The notes under the pieces: generated by a model | Seen by the model: the letters and a program-made list of their open reading frames with translations, nothing else | Told to the model about the DNA's origin: nothing | Database searches by the model: none | Made by a program: the position numbers and the translations under genes | From: Rhizomys pruinosus | Taxonomy: Eukaryota; Chordata; Mammalia; Rodentia; Spalacidae | NCBI GenBank assembly: GCA_009823505.1 | Contig: VZQC01008797.1 | Location: forward strand, 689,331 to 753,330 | Length of the DNA: 64,000 nt | Direction of reading: 5' to 3' | In this document: in pieces, positions 1 to 62,654 of the stretch | Layout of the letters: each line of letters begins with the position of its first letter | How positions within the stretch are numbered: position 1 is the first letter of the stretch

Positions 1-1084
1 ATTAATACAGGAGATCTCTGATATCAGCAATGGATTATTCTACCAAGGAGATGTTGGCCAAGGGATTCAAGCCCCCCCAAAAGGTAAAGGCTTCTTGCCT
101 GTAAACTGGGATACCTGCAAGAAGAGAGGCGATAAGGCCCTGCTGTGGAAGACCTGATGTAAGCATGGGAAAGATGCATTGAGACCGCACTTGCAAGTCT
201 ACAGTTGGTCTCTGGAATACCAGAGATTGTTACCAAAGGCCACTAAACCAATAAAGCAAATATAGGTCTCCTTGAGACAAGCAAGACTCCTCTGTCAGCA
301 CCAGCTACACCTCACCTGCCTGGAAATACTGTGCAGCAGTGGCAGCCACATGCCTGTATATTCCAAATCTAATTGGCTATTAGCCCTCTCCTTGGAGGAA
401 TAACCCATGGCTGATGCCACAAGCTTACATCCTCTAGTGGTTAGGAGATGTTATAAACCACAGTAAGACCCTGTCATATTTTACAGAAAAAAACAGAATT
501 CATGAATTAACATACCATCCAAACATCTGTGTCTATACCAAAGTAATATACCATAACAATTAGTACTGTTTAAATACCTATATATCTAATTGCTTGTGCT
601 TCATTAGTAGGATTGAAAGGTCATTCCTGGACAAACTGTCAGCCCATGAAAGGAAACAGCCAGAATTGACCAGAGTCCAAGACAAAGGCTCCAGGAAAAG
701 TAGACTGTTTTGCTTCCCGTCCACCTGTGCCCCTTTTCTAAGCCTAGGGAACAATCTGTGGAAGAGGGGGAGTGATAGAATATAAGGGCTGTGATTGGGG
801 TGAACGGTGAAACTACAGCAATATAGTCTGGACACTCATCTGATCAACTTGATTGAATATACAAGCCCCCCCAGCTGGATGGTGGGATCCATGGGCTGTG
901 TGGGTTTGGGCACAACTGCTTGCAAATTGGTTTTACATGAAGGATGCTTGTACTCATAAATTATTACTTATTGTTAAAAAATTTAAAAAAGTAATTAAAC
1001 TTTTTTTGTTTCCCATTTCTTTTTATGTGCGTGTGCATGTGTGTGAGTTTATGTGTGTTTGCATGTGTTTGTGTGTGTGGGGGG

Positions 1085-1256
1085 GGTTTATGTGCTCCTC
1101 AGGCATACAAGAGCCTGAGGAAGCCAGGCAGAAGAGGGTATTGGATCCTCTAGAGTTACAGGCAGTTATGTGCCCCTGTGTGGGTGCTGGGAACTGAACC
1201 CAAGTCCTCTGCAAGAGCAGCAAGAATTCTTAACTATTGAGCCATCCCCCTAGACC
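1085..1256 (-). mobile_element. Decayed B2-type SINE
   Basis: The plus strand shows the reversed hallmark 'cctctgcaagagcagcaag' and 'attgagccatcc' at the end of the element. Confidence 0.6.
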
Positions 1257-1339
1257 CACTAAAAATTATTTTAAAATCAAGTACTTTATATGTCTTTGCT
1301 TTTAAATTTCCTTTGTCTATTAATTCCCATACATTTTTT

Positions 1340-1505
1340 TTTCTAATTTTATGAGTGTTTTCCTGCATGTGTGTTGGAAGAGGACATCAGATGCCCTGGA
1401 ACTGGAATTAGAGGGCTGTAAATAGCATGTGGCTACTGGGAACTGGGAACTGAACCTGGTCCTCTGCAAGAGCAAGCTGTGCTCTTGATCGCTGAGCTCT
1501 TTTGT
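1340..1505 (-). mobile_element. Decayed B2-type SINE
   Basis: Reversed B2 pattern: 'ggaagaggacatcagatgcc', 'cctctgcaagagcaag', 'gctgagct'. Confidence 0.6.
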
Positions 1506-1862
1506 TAGCCTACGATGAAAAGAAAGCCGTGGGTTGAGAGTGCAGTTCTAGGAATTCTCCTTGTTTGAAGAAGGCCTGATTTAAGAGCAGTGATAGATGT
1601 TGATTGGTCGAGTGTACACTGAAGTTTCTTGAACATTATTAAAACAAGAAAAACTCAGTCTGCAGCTTCATATCTACAGAGTTAAAATGAAATGGGGAAA
1701 AACAAATCTCCTGGCCAAGAAGAAACCAAGAAAGAGGAGAAAGAAGATAGGAGAAGCCAGGACAGTGAGCACACAAGGAGAAAGATAGGGCCCTGGTGCC
1801 AGTCAGGACGTCAGTGGAGTGAATTAAATGGTCCCATCGAAAGCTTGTAAATGTTAGACTGA

Positions 1863-2072
1863 GGGCTGGAGAGATGGCTCAGCGGTTAAGAACACTGACT
1901 GCTCTTGCAGAGGACCGGGGTTCGATTCCCAGCACCCACATGGTGGCTAAGAACCATCTTTAACTCCAGTTCCAGGGGAAACTGACGCCCTCTTCTGACC
2001 TCTGTGGCACTGCACCACACAGGTGCACCAACCTACATGCAGACAGTACACTCATACACATAAAAAAAAATT
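1863..2072 (+). mobile_element. B2-type SINE with target-site duplication
   Basis: Pol III box A 'tggctcagcggttaag', box B 'ggttcgattcc', A-rich tail. Flanked by ttagactga (1854-1862 and 2073-2081). Confidence 0.85.
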
Positions 2073-2082
2073 TTAGACTGAG

Positions 2083-2195
2083 CGGGGCTTGGAGATATAC
2101 ACTTATAATCCTAGCACTTGAGAGGCAGGGCAGGCTTGGTCTATGTAGTGAGTTCCAGGCCAGCCAAGGCTACATTATAAGACCCTGTCTCAAAT
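2083..2195 (+). mobile_element. B1 SINE, decayed
   Basis: 'tataatcctagcacttgaga' through 'gaccctgtctcaaa'. Confidence 0.7.
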
Positions 2196-2677
2196 GAACA
2201 AAGAAAACAAACAAAAGCTAACCCCTGTTTTAAGAACTCTATGTCTACAAAGCTCACACAGAACACACAGACATGGGCAATCTAAAAGCAGAGAAGTTGC
2301 ATCCTGCAGCCCCTCAACCCAAGAAAGGTGACACAGCTTCCCTACCATCAGGGGCAAGTCTCAAGACATGTCTGGAAATGAAATTAATCCACTCATCATA
2401 GGATGACATCACCAAGAAGACAGTCACAAGTAGATATTTGCATGCTTCCTCAAGGTGACCCTCAAAAGAGTAAAACAGTTTATGATTTTATAAAAGAGAA
2501 ACAGAAATGAACAAATGTGTAGAAGAAAATACAGTTACAATCAAGAACCATGAAGCCGTAGAGCAGGAGATATTGTGAAGACAGGAATATGAGGTCACCT
2601 CCCAGACTGCAACACCAGGCATACTAGTGTGCTCGACAGCAGCTGACAACTGCATGGTCTTTAAAAGCCCCCCAGAG

Positions 2678-2933
2678 GGGCTGGAGAGATGGCCTAGCGG
2701 TTAAGAGCGCCGACGCTCTTGCAGAGGACCCGGGTTCGATCCCCAGCACCCACATGGTGGCTGAGAACCTTCTGTAACTCCAATTCCAGGAGAACTCCAG
2801 TTTCAGGGGAATCCGAGACCCTCTTCTGACCTCCGCAGCATTGCACGACACGGGTGCACAAACCTACATGCAGACAGTACATTCATACACATAAAAAATA
2901 AATAAATAAATAAATAAATAAATAAAAAATAAT
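2678..2933 (+). mobile_element. B2-type SINE, young, with internal 17-bp duplication
   Basis: Intact box A/B, a TAAATAAA tail, and a 15-bp target-site duplication aaaagccccccagag at 2663-2677 and 2934-2948. The body contains a tandem 'aactccaattccaggag / aactccagtttcagggg' segment. Confidence 0.9.
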
Positions 2934-3511
2934 AAAAGCCCCCCAGAGTTCTCACAAAAGTCTGTCATAAGAGAATTGTCTTGCGATTCCTCCCCTCCCT
3001 CAACATCCGCTGGCGTGTAAGAAGGCTGGAGAAAACGGAGTTTTCTTTCAAGGTGCAGTACTGCTTATAGGTGACCAAATTTAACAAAAATCCAGGAAAC
3101 TCAAATTTGAATTTTAGAAAAATACCACATAATTTTAGGATGTGTCTCCTTGTTTTTTTCCATTACAAGTGCCTTCGTTGCTTCTCTGGAGCTCACATTT
3201 ACCTTAGTGACTCTTTTTTTCTAGCAGCCCAAATCTTAGGAGAGAGAGGGTCATGATGGTTGAGTCAGGGACTCTTGACTATGTTACATTTGAATGCTGA
3301 GCTAGGAGAGGATGTCTCCTGGCCGTCATAGGTCCTGACTTGAGCAGCCACAGCTCCGGACTCTTCAATACTCCCCCCCAAGGAGACTGGGGCTCCCTGC
3401 AAGGTCGGTTTGCCAAGGTAACACATCTCTCTTCTCCAAAGTTAGGCTGGAGGTAGGGACAAGTGGAGTCAAGGTAACAAACACAGTCATGATTTGCAAA
3501 AACATGGACAC

Positions 3512-3517
3512 TTTAAT
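3512..3517 (-). promoter_or_regulatory. Adamts2: Candidate distal poly(A) signal ATTAAA
   Basis: On the minus strand ATTAAA is followed about 25-35 nt later by a GU-rich run (tgactgtgtttgtt), a good downstream element. It sits at the edge where the SINE-free region ends. Confidence 0.5.
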
Positions 3518-3682
3518 AAGTTATGAAAGTAAGGAGTCAAATTTTGCTATACAGAACAAAAATGCATTAGTGGCTGTTGTCAGTAAGATAAAAGTTTGTG
3601 GTTTAGGTTGAGCACTGTGGTGGCTGCATATGGCGGTCACCTGTCACACAGGAGTAAATAGAGTTGGAATGCATTGCTAATG

Positions 3683-3689
3683 AGCACCA
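3683..3689 (-). promoter_or_regulatory. miR-29-type seed match (7mer-m8)
   Basis: The mRNA strand reads TGGTGCT, complementary to miR-29 nucleotides 2-8. One of four such matches in the inferred 3'UTR. Confidence 0.4.
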
Positions 3690-4021
3690 TTTATATACTT
3701 AAAACATACCAAAAAAGAAAAACTTTAAAATACAATATGAGGCTTATACATGAAATTCCATGGGTTTTCCAAAAAGGAGTTTGCCCCAAATGTAAGACAA
3801 TTTTTCCTCAGAATGAGAAGTGGCTCCCAGGTGGCCCAGGAGATTTTTCTGGGTGTTATGGGAGTCTGGGTGTCAACAACACAGTGTGGGAAACTTCATC
3901 TGGAAGACACCTGCCTCTGTGGGGGCTCCAGGGACACTGCAGGAAAGGAAAAGCTTTTAAGGCTCAGGGTTGTTCCTTCTCCAAGCCCAGCAAACAATGG
4001 GTCCTTGGACAGAGGCTTGTG

Positions 4022-4028
4022 AGCACCA
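4022..4028 (-). promoter_or_regulatory. miR-29-type seed match (7mer-m8)
   Basis: The mRNA strand reads TGGTGCT; second match, about 340 nt from the first. Confidence 0.4.
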
Positions 4029-4554
4029 TAACTACAGAAAGGTCTGTGACCCAAGGCAGCAAGGATGACATGTGTGGCCTCCTCTCACACAGAGCATCTT
4101 TGTCCCTTGGGTAATGGACAGGTACCCTGGAGATGTCTTACCTGGAGCACCTATAAAGCCCTGCTTTGCTGGGATCTAAGGATAAAATGTTACCACCCCC
4201 CTGGTCCCTCGGTTGATTAAATTGAGTTGTACCCTGACTAGTGTTACTATAGGAATTTCTTCCACATTCTGCTACAGACCCAAGTAGGAAATGCTCAGTT
4301 CTTTAGCCCATGTAAACCCAGATGCCCTTGGTTCAACAAATAAAGGCTGGCCCTGGGCTCTACTCCCTCCCAGATAGGGAGTATGGCAGAAATGTTCTCA
4401 AGCACATACCAGGAGAGATAGTCAAAGGATTTTCTCCAGTTTGGTTCTTTGACAGATGGGGCAGTGTAGGAGCATGTGTGGGAACTGAGGGTAGAGGAAT
4501 GGGCACACTCTGGGTCAGGCGAGGGAGAGCAGCCGCCTTCCAGGAGGAAAGGTA

Positions 4555-4561
4555 AGCACCA
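4555..4561 (-). promoter_or_regulatory. miR-29-type seed match (7mer-m8)
   Basis: The mRNA strand reads TGGTGCT; third match in the inferred 3'UTR. Confidence 0.4.
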
Positions 4562-4950
4562 TGTCAGACACCCATCAAGCTGGGCCCTACTCTCTGACAT
4601 TATTCCATAGACCATCTGGATAGACACTGTCCCAGAGATTCAAACAGCATGCCCAGCACCTGGGAACTTGGAGGAGACAGCCATGTGGCACCCCAACTGC
4701 TCTTTTGTCACACCTGGAACAGGGCTGAATAAGAAAGAGTTCTCTAAGAACTATGATGCACAAGAACGCAAAGCCTCGAGAACTTTTCTATGAAAAATAC
4801 CTCAGATTTATGGTCAGGGTAGACCCAACTAGGGTGCTAATGCACCCCTGGGTCGTACCATGTAGGGATGTTGGAGCCACATGTTCACAAAATGCCAGTG
4901 CATGAGAGGCAGAGATCGCAGCCTCCTCTCGCCCACCCCACCCCCTTCCT

Positions 4951-4956
4951 TTTATT
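4951..4956 (-). promoter_or_regulatory. Adamts2: Candidate proximal poly(A) signal AATAAA
   Basis: Canonical AATAAA on the minus strand, followed by a G-rich stretch (gggggtggggtgggc) resembling a downstream G-rich element. It would shorten the 3'UTR and drop three of the four miR-29-type seed matches. Confidence 0.45.
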
Positions 4957-5500
4957 TCCCCTCATTAGTACCTGGCTTACAAAGCATCAATCCGCTCCCA
5001 ACAGTAGTTGTCTAAGCTTCCAATAAACAGAAGAGAAAGCACGGCTCCTTTCCTCTCACTTATAAGTCATTGCATTGCTGGGTTCTAGAACTTCTCATTG
5101 AAGGTAAAAATACTTCCTCTGACCCCAAGGCCCCAGTGCCTGGCACCTCAGCATCCTGGAGTCAGCATTGGGACCCTGCAAAGGGAGAGCCCTGGGTCTT
5201 AGAGCACACACTGGGTCATCCTAGCACAGTTCATCATTCCTTTCTGGAGATGCCCTGGGGCCTGGGACCAGGCTGTCCAGAGAAGAATACTGGGCCTCTT
5301 CCCCAGAGCCTGGGTGGCAGAGGCAAGGTCAGGGCTAGTAGAGAGGAGAGAGATCCTGTCTTCCTTGGTGTCTTTGGCCCATGACTCCTGTTTGGAACTG
5401 TCCTCCTATCCCCCATTACAGGAATCTCACCACTTTCTTAGGACTAATTAGACAGCCGTGCAGCCCACATTCAGCTGAGACCTACACACAGCACACCATG

Positions 5501-5507
5501 AGCACCA
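5501..5507 (-). promoter_or_regulatory. miR-29-type seed match (7mer-m8)
   Basis: The mRNA strand reads TGGTGCT; fourth match, the only one retained if the proximal poly(A) site is used. Confidence 0.4.
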
Positions 5508-6343
5508 AATGGTAAAACGGCACCACATAACTCATTAGTAACTAAAGCTGAGACCAGAGATGATAGCCTGCTGGATCTAGGACCTGAGAGGCTCCCAGGC
5601 AACTCTCCTCTTCCCCACCGTAAAGGATTTTGAGTTAAGCTTTAAAGATAGAGACTTCCATGGGAAAACCTGGATCTATACGATGTGCGCCATATGACAC
5701 AGCCGGGGCCACAGGGAAGAGACGTATGCGTGTTCCGGCGTCAGCCACGGCTGGAGCCCCAAGCAGCTCTAGATGTGCGTGGTTCTCAGGTTGGTCTGCA
5801 TCCTCAGTGGGAAACTATACTCAAACCCTATACCCTGCCTAGCCTTTGAGGGTGTTTGACTTTGTGACCCCCCATTTCTTTGTACCCATCTTGACCACTG
5901 ATCGGCTATAAATAAATCACATGTCCCCATACTCCATGATGGTCTCATGCATTGATCTGGGCACTGGTGGGAACACTCTCCATTGTCATTGAGGTCAAGA
6001 ATATTGTCAACTACTACTCGGACACTTGGGGTAAACGTTTTTCTCTTAGAGTCTTGGCCTACCCTCAGTGGCTGAGACTGTAGAATTTCTGTATTCCTGT
6101 CCACTCCACACCTAACACCACTAGAAGATTTAGGTCATTCCGGGCCTGAACACACAGGTTGAGCTGATGGTCACACGCTCGTGCCTATGTAAGTTCTTTT
6201 ATACCATTCTCCCTGTTTTCTCAAACCTTTTTTGGAATCAGGTATTTTGCTTTCATCTCCGGCAACATAGGATTTGCTATCCCATGGAATATCTCTATAA
6301 GCAAGAAAAAAATAAAAGCTACGGATGCTATCTTTCCATTTTA

Positions 6344-58553
<52,210 letters not shown>

Positions 58554-58647
58554 CTATTCTGTGCACGCTCTGGACAGAAAGCAAATGCTGTAGGAACCGC
58601 ATCCCAAAGACCTCATAGTTCTAGAAGAGTAGAGGAAGGTGAGGCAG

Positions 58648-58805
58648 ACTTTTTTTTTTTTCGGTCTTTTTGAGACAGGGTCTCTCTTTAGTCCCAATTG
58701 GCCTGGAGCTCTCTCTATACACCAGGCTGGCCTTAAACTCACAGAGATCCACCTGCCTCTGGCTCCCGAGTGCTGGGATTAAAAGCATGCACCACCACGC
58801 CCGGT
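58648..58805 (-). mobile_element. B1 SINE
   Basis: Poly-T, 'gagacagggtctctctttag', ends 'atgcaccaccacgcccgg'. Confidence 0.9.
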
Positions 58806-59479
58806 GAACCAGACATTGGTAACATGGAACATGAGCCCAGAGGAAGGGAGAGATAAGTTCCTACTTCTCCATTGGATTTGAAATTATTTACAAAATGACA
58901 CAAAACAGAAGGGAAACAATGCGGGTACAGCAAAAACCAGGAGAATGAGCCGACGTGGAGTCATGCAGACAGGGGGTCATTTCCTTGGGGACACGGGTTG
59001 GAAACACAGGGAACCATCACTCTAGGCCTTCCAGTCCTACACCCCTATCATTCACCCTGGTGGTGATGTGTGCTCTAGTAACTTCACGGCCTCCAGTGAG
59101 GTGGGAACTGAGGCTCAGAGAAGCTAAGTAGGTCGCCCAGGTCATGGAACTAGAAGTGGAGAGGCTGAGACCTGGATACAGGAGACCCGAACCCCAAACT
59201 GACATTCGCCTCACTGCATACACTGCCTTGGTTGCTTCCCTCCAAAAAACTGCACCCCAGAGTCTCAGAGAAAGCTTCCTGGGAGAGGCGTGCTGCCTTT
59301 TCCTCTCCATATCCTCACAGTGAGCTTCCGGTTCCTGTTCCTAGCCTTACCGCTGAGGTAATTCCCTTTCAGAGAACCAAGAGGCCATCTGTTCTGTCCC
59401 CCTTTTAGAATACACTTGTCCATAGAGAAGAGGTGTAGATTCTCAGTAGCTATGTGTGCATGTTTCTGTCTCCTCTGGT

Positions 59480-59695
59480 TTTTAAATAAAGATTTATTTT
59501 ATTTGTAGTATTTGTAATGCCTGTGGGTTTGTGAAAGTGTGTGCAGTACCTAGGGTGGCCAGAAGAGGGTGTTGTATTTCCTAGGGTTGATGTTATAGGT
59601 GGTTGTGAGCTGCTGGACATGGGTGCTGGAGACCAAACTTGGATTCTGTAAGAACAGTACATGCTCTTCATCACTGAGCCATCTCTCTGGCCCCT
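59480..59695 (-). mobile_element. Decayed B2-type SINE
   Basis: 'gccagaagagggtgttgtat', 'atcactgagccatctctctg' reversed. Confidence 0.65.
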
Positions 59696-59724
59696 TTCTT
59701 CTCTTATAGAAATACTTCCACCTA

Positions 59725-60185
59725 GTTGGCCCTCCACATCCACAGATTCAACCAACCTCAAATCAAAAACATTGGAAAAGAGCCAGTCATGGGGGTGGTG
59801 CACACCTTTAATCCCAGCACTTGGGGGGCCGAGGCAGGTAGACTTCTGTGAGATTAAGGCCAGCCTGGTCTACATAGCAAGTTTCAGGCCACCCAGGTAT
59901 CTATAGGAAGATCCTGCTTCAACAACAACAAACAACAAAACAAAACAAACCCAAAATATTGGAAGAACTATATTTACATTGGCCATGTACAGGTTCTTTA
60001 AAAATATAAAATAACTACACAGCATTTACACTGTGTTGGATACTGTACGTCATCTACAGGTGACTGATGGCACAGTATTAGAGAAGAGGGCATGGATTAC
60101 AGGTGAACATTGTGGCATTTTATGTAAAGGTTTTAAATTCCTGCAGACTGGTATCTTGGGGACCCTGGAGTCCGTCCTCCACGTA
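59725..60185 (+). mobile_element. Tigger-type DNA transposon fossil split by a B1
   Basis: 'ttggccctccacatccacag', 'attcaaccaacctcaaatc' and 'ggatactgtacgtcatctac' follow the Tigger pattern on both sides of the B1. Confidence 0.65.
59785..59945 (+). mobile_element. B1 SINE nested in Tigger fossil
   Basis: 'tttaatcccagcacttgggg', 'ttaaggccagcctggtctac', CAA-rich tail; 'aaaacattggaa' / 'aaaatattggaa' flank it. Confidence 0.85.
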
Positions 60186-61047
60186 TATATAACTAAGAGA
60201 TGAGATGAGATGACTATATAACCACTCACTTCTCTGAAAGGCTGTATATGGGGTCTCACCAGTGAACCAGGTAGTTCTAGAACATGAAGGAACGATAAAG
60301 GCCAAGAAAGACTTGTCCCTCCCAGGTGTTCCATGTGTTACCCAAATCACTGCCTTATGAAGCTGCAGAACAGTTCCCAAGTCCCAAGCAGAAAGATAAC
60401 TATGAAGATGGTACTTCCTGCTCCTGGTTCATGAAATAAGTCATTCTAACGAGATGCTAATGAAGGTTTCATGAGGTAAGTCATAAGCCAGAGGGAGGCT
60501 TGTAAACATGCCTTGTTGGTCAGTGCCACAAAGATGGGCAGCTCAGGCAGAAGCTGGGCAAGGGCAAGGGGAAGGCTACTTCCCGCCCGTCTTGGGATCC
60601 TGTGACTGGGGGCGTACGGCTAGCTGTTTCTTCCCTAATAACTTTCCTTCTGGAAGGCACAGGGAGGCTCCTGAGGCTCCTAGAACTCCCAAGAAACTTA
60701 AGTCTCAGAAGCTTATGAAGCTGACAAGACTGCCTGGAGCCAGTCCCTGAGAGGTTACAGAGCTGTGAACAACTGTGGGGCTCTTCAGTGGTGCAGTTAC
60801 TTGCAAGTTGCTCTGAAAGTCCACTGATGGGAGTTATCACGCATGCTGGGGTTTCTTAGGTGTACAGCTGCCGAAGACAACCACGCTTCTATTGGTAACC
60901 CTAGGAAACCCACGGGGTCACCATGCTGGACTTGGTGGAATTGTTTCTTTGGTCTATCATTGTTCCATCTGGGATAAGTACAAATAGTCTCCCAGGAAGG
61001 AAAGGGGTTCCAACTGTAGCCCCAGTCAATGAACTGTAAGCAAGAGT

Positions 61048-61235
61048 GGCAGGGGGCGCTGGAGAGATGGCTCAGCGGTTAAGAGCACTGGGTTTTGAAC
61101 CACCCCCCCCCAAAAAATTCCAGACCCAGGGGATCTGACTTCCTCTCTGGCATTCCTGGCACCCCTACAACACATGGCACATAGACACAGACATACGCAT
61201 ACATATAAGTGACATACAAAAATAAATCTTTGGAA
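61048..61235 (+). mobile_element. B2-type SINE, internally deleted
   Basis: 'gagatggctcagcggttaag' is intact but the box B region is replaced by a C run; ends 'acaaaaataaatctttgg'. Confidence 0.8.
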
Positions 61236-62139
61236 AAACACACTGGCATGAGTCTTAGCTGGGGCATTCAGCTGCCCCTTGAGGCTCCTCAGAGATAGCT
61301 CCTCTCAGTCACATGATCTAGCAGCATTGAGACAGTGGCTAGCTACTCTGTCACTCAGGCCCTGAGTGACAATGAGACCAAAATCTTCTGTCAACTCACA
61401 GCCAACATACTGAGTGAGTGAGAAAGAAATATTTGTTGTCCTCACCCACTGGGAGGTGTATCTTGTTTGTTTCTGCAGCAGGACATTGCCCACTCTAATA
61501 CAGGAGGAACAGAGGAAGAGTGTGGGTATTTGTGGCACACTAGAGCCAAATGTTCACAGCTCGTCCTCTGCATCTCTGCCAGGTGGTGTCTACCTCTAGG
61601 TAACCTGAGAGGTCACAGCTCCGGAGGTGGAATAATCCAAAGATCTCCTTTCTCATGGTCTCTTCATTGAGTGGCATCATGGGGGGGGGTGTCTCTAAAG
61701 GATGAGTATGATTTGGTCTTAGACATGGGGCCTGTGTTGGTTGTGTGCCCCTGAGCTTAAGAATATCAGTCTGAATACAAGTAAAGGGTCAACACAGAGG
61801 TCACTGGGACCATTTCACCCAGGGTGGCTACAGAGTGCTCACCTGGAGTCCATAGGCTGCAATACGGAGCCATGTCCTCCAGCGACAGGGCCCCTGCTTC
61901 CTAAACAGTGTGTCTCCCAGTCCAGATGCTGGGACCTGATACCTAGTGATGACCTTGGCCTGTGGGAGGGTTTGAAGTTCCCAGTGGTGGGACAGACCAG
62001 TCTAATCTGGTCCAAACTGCTTTGGTAGACTGCAGACCCTTCCTTTTGCCTGCTCTTTTGTCCCAGTAGAAGCCCAATCTCCCTTTGGTGAAACAGTTCT
62101 TTCAATCAGTCAGAGTCCAGGCTCTGGACTCTGGCTTTA

Positions 62140-62545
62140 TGTGCTGGATAGCTTTAATATCAGCTTGACACACCTGGGTTGAGGGAGCCTCAATTGGGGA
62201 ATTATCTACACTGGACTGGCCTGTGGTCATGTATGTGGAGTATTTGTTATCTTAATTATTGAGTTATATGAAGGGCCCAGCCAGCCCACTGTGGGTGCTG
62301 TCACCCCTGAGCAGGTTGTTGTGTATTGCACAAGAAAGCAGGCTGGGCATGGGCCAGGGGAGCAAGCCAGTAAGCAGTGTTCCTCCATGGCCTGTGCTTC
62401 AGCTCCTGCTTCCAGGTTCCTGCCCTGAGTTCCTACCTTGGGCTCCAAGTGATGAACTGTGACCTACAAGACATAAGACAAATAAAACTTTTCCTCCCCA
62501 AGTTAGTATTGGTCAGAGTTGAGTGCCTTGTCAAAGCAGTTGAAT
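62140..62545 (+). mobile_element. URR1-like nonautonomous element
   Basis: 'ttgacacacctgggttgagg', 'gcacaagaaagcaggctggg', 'ctccaggttcctgccctgag'; strongly similar to 36242-36630. Confidence 0.6.
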
Positions 62546-62654
62546 AGAAACTAGAACACCAAACAAGCATGGTGATCTTTTCGCCACCATGACTATCTTG
62601 GGGAGGACAGACAGCAAATTGAAGGGTCCAAGGAGCCAGTCAGGTATGTGTTCT

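Larger units (their letters stand above)
1..3494. other. 3' flank of Adamts2, no gene seen
   Basis: Positions 1-1000 are AT-rich and unassigned, possibly a degraded L1 3' region; 1000-3000 holds several SINEs (listed separately). No open frame here resembles a known protein. 3000-3490 shows nothing recognisable. Confidence 0.5.
3495..6343 (-). other. Adamts2: Adamts2 3' untranslated region (extent inferred)
   Basis: About 2.85 kb downstream of the stop with no recognisable SINE, L1 or simple repeat, in contrast to the dense repeats on both sides; this fits a selected 3'UTR and the long UTR known for human ADAMTS2. The 3' boundary is inferred from an ATTAAA followed by a GU-rich stretch. A proximal AATAAA at 4951-4956 would give a shorter 1.4-kb UTR. 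Confidence 0.6.
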
